DNA of 6,140 nt, taken from positions 1-6,140 of the forward strand of contig CALCDJ010000073.1 of the NCBI GenBank assembly GCA_937900135.1. The letters run 5' to 3'. The notes below the pieces were generated by a model. The model was not told the DNA's origin. It searched no databases and saw nothing but the letters and a program-made list of their open reading frames with translations. The DNA comes from an uncultured Blautia sp. (lineage in GTDB: Bacteria; Bacillota; Clostridia; Lachnospirales; Lachnospiraceae). The position numbers and the translations under genes were made by a program. Below are positions 5,828-6,140 of this stretch, piece by piece. How positions within the stretch are numbered: the stretch's first letter is position 1; each line of letters opens with the position of its first letter.

Positions 5828-5836
5828 GGAGGTGAT
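5828..5836 (+). promoter_or_regulatory. Ribosome binding site deciding a TTG start (prgI-like gene)
   Basis: GGAGGTGAT matches the 16S anti-Shine-Dalgarno complement over nine bases. TTG 5840 follows the GGAGG core by 7 nt, and the reading frame has no ATG near its N-terminus. Confidence 0.75.
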
Positions 5837-5839
5837 CGG

Positions 5840-6100
5840 TTGTATATTTATCCGGACCATTTGAAATCAAAAGCAACACTTTGGTTATGGCAGCTTCGGG
5901 ACATTGGGATTCTTGGTATTTGCGGATTGGTCTCCATTTTAGCAGCTACGCAGGCGGGATTTATGTTCCCTTGTGTTCTGACAGGGGTATATGGATTTCT
6001 GACGATCCGCTTTGAAGATACCAGCATTCTGGATTTTATCCGGTATGCTTGTGCGTATTTTTTTATGCGTCAGCAATTTTTTGAGTGGAGGTATGAATGA
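5840..6100 (+). CDS. prgI: PrgI-family conjugation membrane protein
   Basis: This 86-residue protein starts at TTG 5840 and is full length for the family. The N-terminus (MYIYPDHLKSKATLWLWQLR) is short and cytoplasmic-like. Two hydrophobic segments follow (about 21-38 and 40-57), then a polar tail with TIRFEDTSILDFIRYA and FFMRQQFFEW. The layout and the FEDTSILDFIRY motif fit the PrgI family of Gram-positive conjugation systems. These are small two-pass membrane proteins encoded directly before the VirB4-type ATPase, in the position of VirB3, and are thought to anchor that ATPase to the membrane channel. Its stop overlaps the next start as ATGA, which suggests translational coupling. The gene symbol follows pCF10 usage and denotes family only. 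Confidence 0.85.
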   Translation: MYIYPDHLKSKATLWLWQLRDIGILGICGLVSILAATQAGFMFPCVLTGVYGFLTIRFEDTSILDFIRYACAYFFMRQQFFEWRYE

Positions 6101-6140
6101 GCAGGGAGAAAAGAAAAGCGAAAAAAGAGGCAGAGAAGCG
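6097..6140 (+). CDS. Start of the next conjugation gene, probably VirB4/TraE-like ATPase (3' end outside window)
   Basis: Only 14 codons are visible: MSREKRKAKKEAEK, a highly basic opening. ATG 6097 overlaps the preceding stop (ATGA) and follows GGAGG (6087-6091) by 5 nt. An alternative ATG at 6093 in another frame is also open to the edge but sits 1 nt from the Shine-Dalgarno, too close. In this family of elements the gene after prgI encodes the VirB4/TraE ATPase, whose members often begin with a Lys/Arg-rich stretch. The assignment rests on position; no ATPase motif is in the window. Confidence 0.55.
   Translation, partial: MSREKRKAKKEAEK

Noticed and set aside
6093..6140. Next gene starting at ATG 6093 in the alternative frame
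   Set aside because: The Shine-Dalgarno would be 1 nt from the start, whereas ATG 6097 has 5-nt spacing and gives the basic N-terminus expected of this position.
1..6140. CRISPR arrays, tRNA or rRNA genes, insertion sequence ends, attachment sites
   Set aside because: None seen by eye. Spacing of direct repeats, cloverleaf signatures and terminal inverted repeats with a transposase were all absent.

Overview
The window is a stretch of the conjugation (type IV secretion) operon of an integrative and conjugative element of the Tn1549/CTn family. The host is most likely a Gram-positive gut Clostridium-type bacterium (Lachnospiraceae-like). The grounds are roughly balanced base composition, strong AGGAGG-type ribosome binding sites, TTG starts behind very good Shine-Dalgarno sequences, and a recognisable run of ICE families: a DUF3852-like membrane protein, a TrbL/VirB6-like protein, a PrgI-like protein and the start of what should be the VirB4/TraE ATPase. 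No database was searched; family names are recognised from sequence features and memory of the families. All credible genes are on the + strand.

Layout. 1-867 is the 3' end of a large extracellular-type protein with a beta-sandwich-like repeat, a Pro-rich linker and a Trp-rich C-terminal domain. 914-1249 is a small protein with a signal peptide and two membrane segments (DUF3852-like). 1260-2279 is a DUF4259-like domain fused in frame to a second ICE domain that keeps its own Shine-Dalgarno and ATG. 2297-3199 is a TrbL/VirB6-like inner-membrane channel protein. 3215-3589 is a DUF4406/DUF7768 protein resembling nucleoside deoxyribosyltransferases. It overlaps by 4 nt a complete C5-cytosine DNA methyltransferase (3586-5310). 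After 110 nt without a gene comes a duplicated ribbon-helix-helix-like protein (5421-5771), then a strong hairpin (5789-5819), a PrgI-like protein (5840-6100) and, with another 4-nt overlap, the first codons of the next gene (6097 onward).

The membrane proteins and the presumed ATPase would form the mating channel in the donor envelope. The methyltransferase is probably cargo of the operon that marks or protects the element's DNA. The ribbon-helix-helix-like protein is a candidate regulator or DNA-binding accessory factor.

The most unusual content lies in the methyltransferase gene. A +1-frame open reading frame (3923-4327) inside it encodes a protein that resembles a standalone phage/ICE protein family, with its own Shine-Dalgarno. 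The usual target-recognition region of the enzyme is replaced by a long array of degenerate repeats that begins almost exactly where the overlapping frame ends. Two other genes (1260-2279 and 5421-5771) each carry a well-placed internal start between two domains, suggesting that several loci here may make a long and a short product.
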